From assembly GCF_001664485.1 (NCBI RefSeq), contig NZ_CP013630.1, positions 2,173,001-2,237,000 on the forward strand: 64,000 bases of DNA. Direction: 5' to 3'. The translations under genes were made by a program, and so were the position numbers. The stretch comes from Rhizobium sp. N324 (GTDB taxonomy: Bacteria; Pseudomonadota; Alphaproteobacteria; Rhizobiales; Rhizobiaceae). Below the pieces are notes generated by a model. It saw only the letters and a list, made by a program, of their open reading frames with translations, did not search any database and was not told where the DNA came from. Of the stretch, positions 63,712 to 64,000 are shown piece by piece (within the stretch, counting starts at the first letter, position 1; each line of letters begins with the position of its first letter).

Positions 63712-63845
63712 GCCCGCGAGGATCCGATCTTCGCGCCGAAACATATTGTGCCACGCCCCGAATTCTGGCAGTTTTACCAGGCGGACAAGGGGGAAAGGCC
63801 GGCGTTCCGGCCTGTCCAGGACCGAGATGGAGCTCATCAGGAGAG

Positions 63846-64000
63846 ATGACCGACAACACCCCCAGAATGCCGGTCGCGACCCGGCTGAGGAATAATTTTC
63901 TCGCAGGCCTGATCATCTGCGCGCCGATCGCGATTACCATCTGGCTGACCTGGACCTTCATCCACTGGTCGGACAGCTGGGTCAGGCCCTATATTCCTGC
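63846..64000 (+). CDS. DUF502 membrane protein, N-terminal part
   Basis: Begins MTDNTPRMPVATRLRNNFLA and continues GLIICAPIAITIWLTWTFIH, the first membrane segment, then WSDSWVRPYIP; cut by the window end at about residue 51. DUF502 proteins are two-helix membrane proteins of unknown role that often follow glmS in Rhizobiales. AGGAG is only two bases before the ATG, unusually close. Confidence 0.85.
   Translation, partial: MTDNTPRMPVATRLRNNFLAGLIICAPIAITIWLTWTFIHWSDSWVRPYIP

Noticed and set aside
61843..63837. Minus-strand open frame of 664 codons opposite glmS
   Set aside because: glmS is certain on the plus strand; the antisense frame has no family features.

Overview
The window looks like chromosomal DNA from a Rhizobium of the leguminosarum/etli type. 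Reasons: high GC; two DUF982 proteins (a family typical of Rhizobiales); a phosphatidylcholine synthase; the order glmU-glmS-DUF502; RIME1-like mosaic repeats; and seven ABC importer loci in 64 kb. The species is inferred from remembered families; no database search was possible. I see no tRNA, rRNA, CRISPR array, phage or origin.

Layout. 0-5.2 kb: tail of a flavin monooxygenase, an unknown 243-aa protein, and several very small genes (24-aa membrane peptide, lipoprotein, two DUF982 proteins, a coupled pair of small unknowns) around a DUF4242-adenylate cyclase. 5.2-9.2 kb: a putative detoxification cassette (flavin monooxygenase plus TetA-like MFS pump, divergent from a MarR regulator), then a DUF2938 membrane protein. 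9.2-16.9 kb: ThuA-like protein, Gfo/Idh/MocA dehydrogenase and ROK regulator, divergent from a complete CUT1 sugar importer. 16.9-23.6 kb: two SDR dehydrogenases flanking a GntR/FCD regulator, then a betaine-type importer with a fused double permease. 23.6-31.6 kb: uronate locus (KdgD, UxuA, GntR/FCD regulator) divergent from a family-5 (Dpp/Opp-like) importer. 31.6-40.0 kb: LacI regulator, a large unrecognised protein with a lyase/hydrolase-like layout, and a second CUT1 importer. 40.0-46.1 kb: small stress-type genes, a GFA protein, a MacAB-like exporter, and an intact IS4-family element. 46.1-49.9 kb: orphan GntR regulator, ferredoxin-NADP reductase, phosphatidylcholine synthase, quinone oxidoreductase. 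50.0-60.2 kb: a BMP-type nucleoside importer and a YtfQRT-YjfF-like galactofuranose importer with its own GntR regulator. 60.4-64.0 kb: glmU, glmS and the start of a DUF502 membrane protein.

How the genes work together. Most of the window is a series of self-contained uptake-plus-catabolism units, each with its own regulator. Several regulators can be tied to palindromes read directly from the sequence: a MarR site pair (8103-8117, 8153-8167), a GntR site at both SDR promoters (16907-16927, 18558-18578), and uronate-type sites at both promoters of the KdgD/UxuA locus (25571-25590, 26416-26428). Two of the smallest genes carry GGAAC-N18-TT promoters, the pattern of the rhizobial general stress sigma factor EcfG/RpoE2. 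The best candidate for undescribed biology is the 839-aa protein at 32819-35338 with its LacI regulator and dedicated importer.
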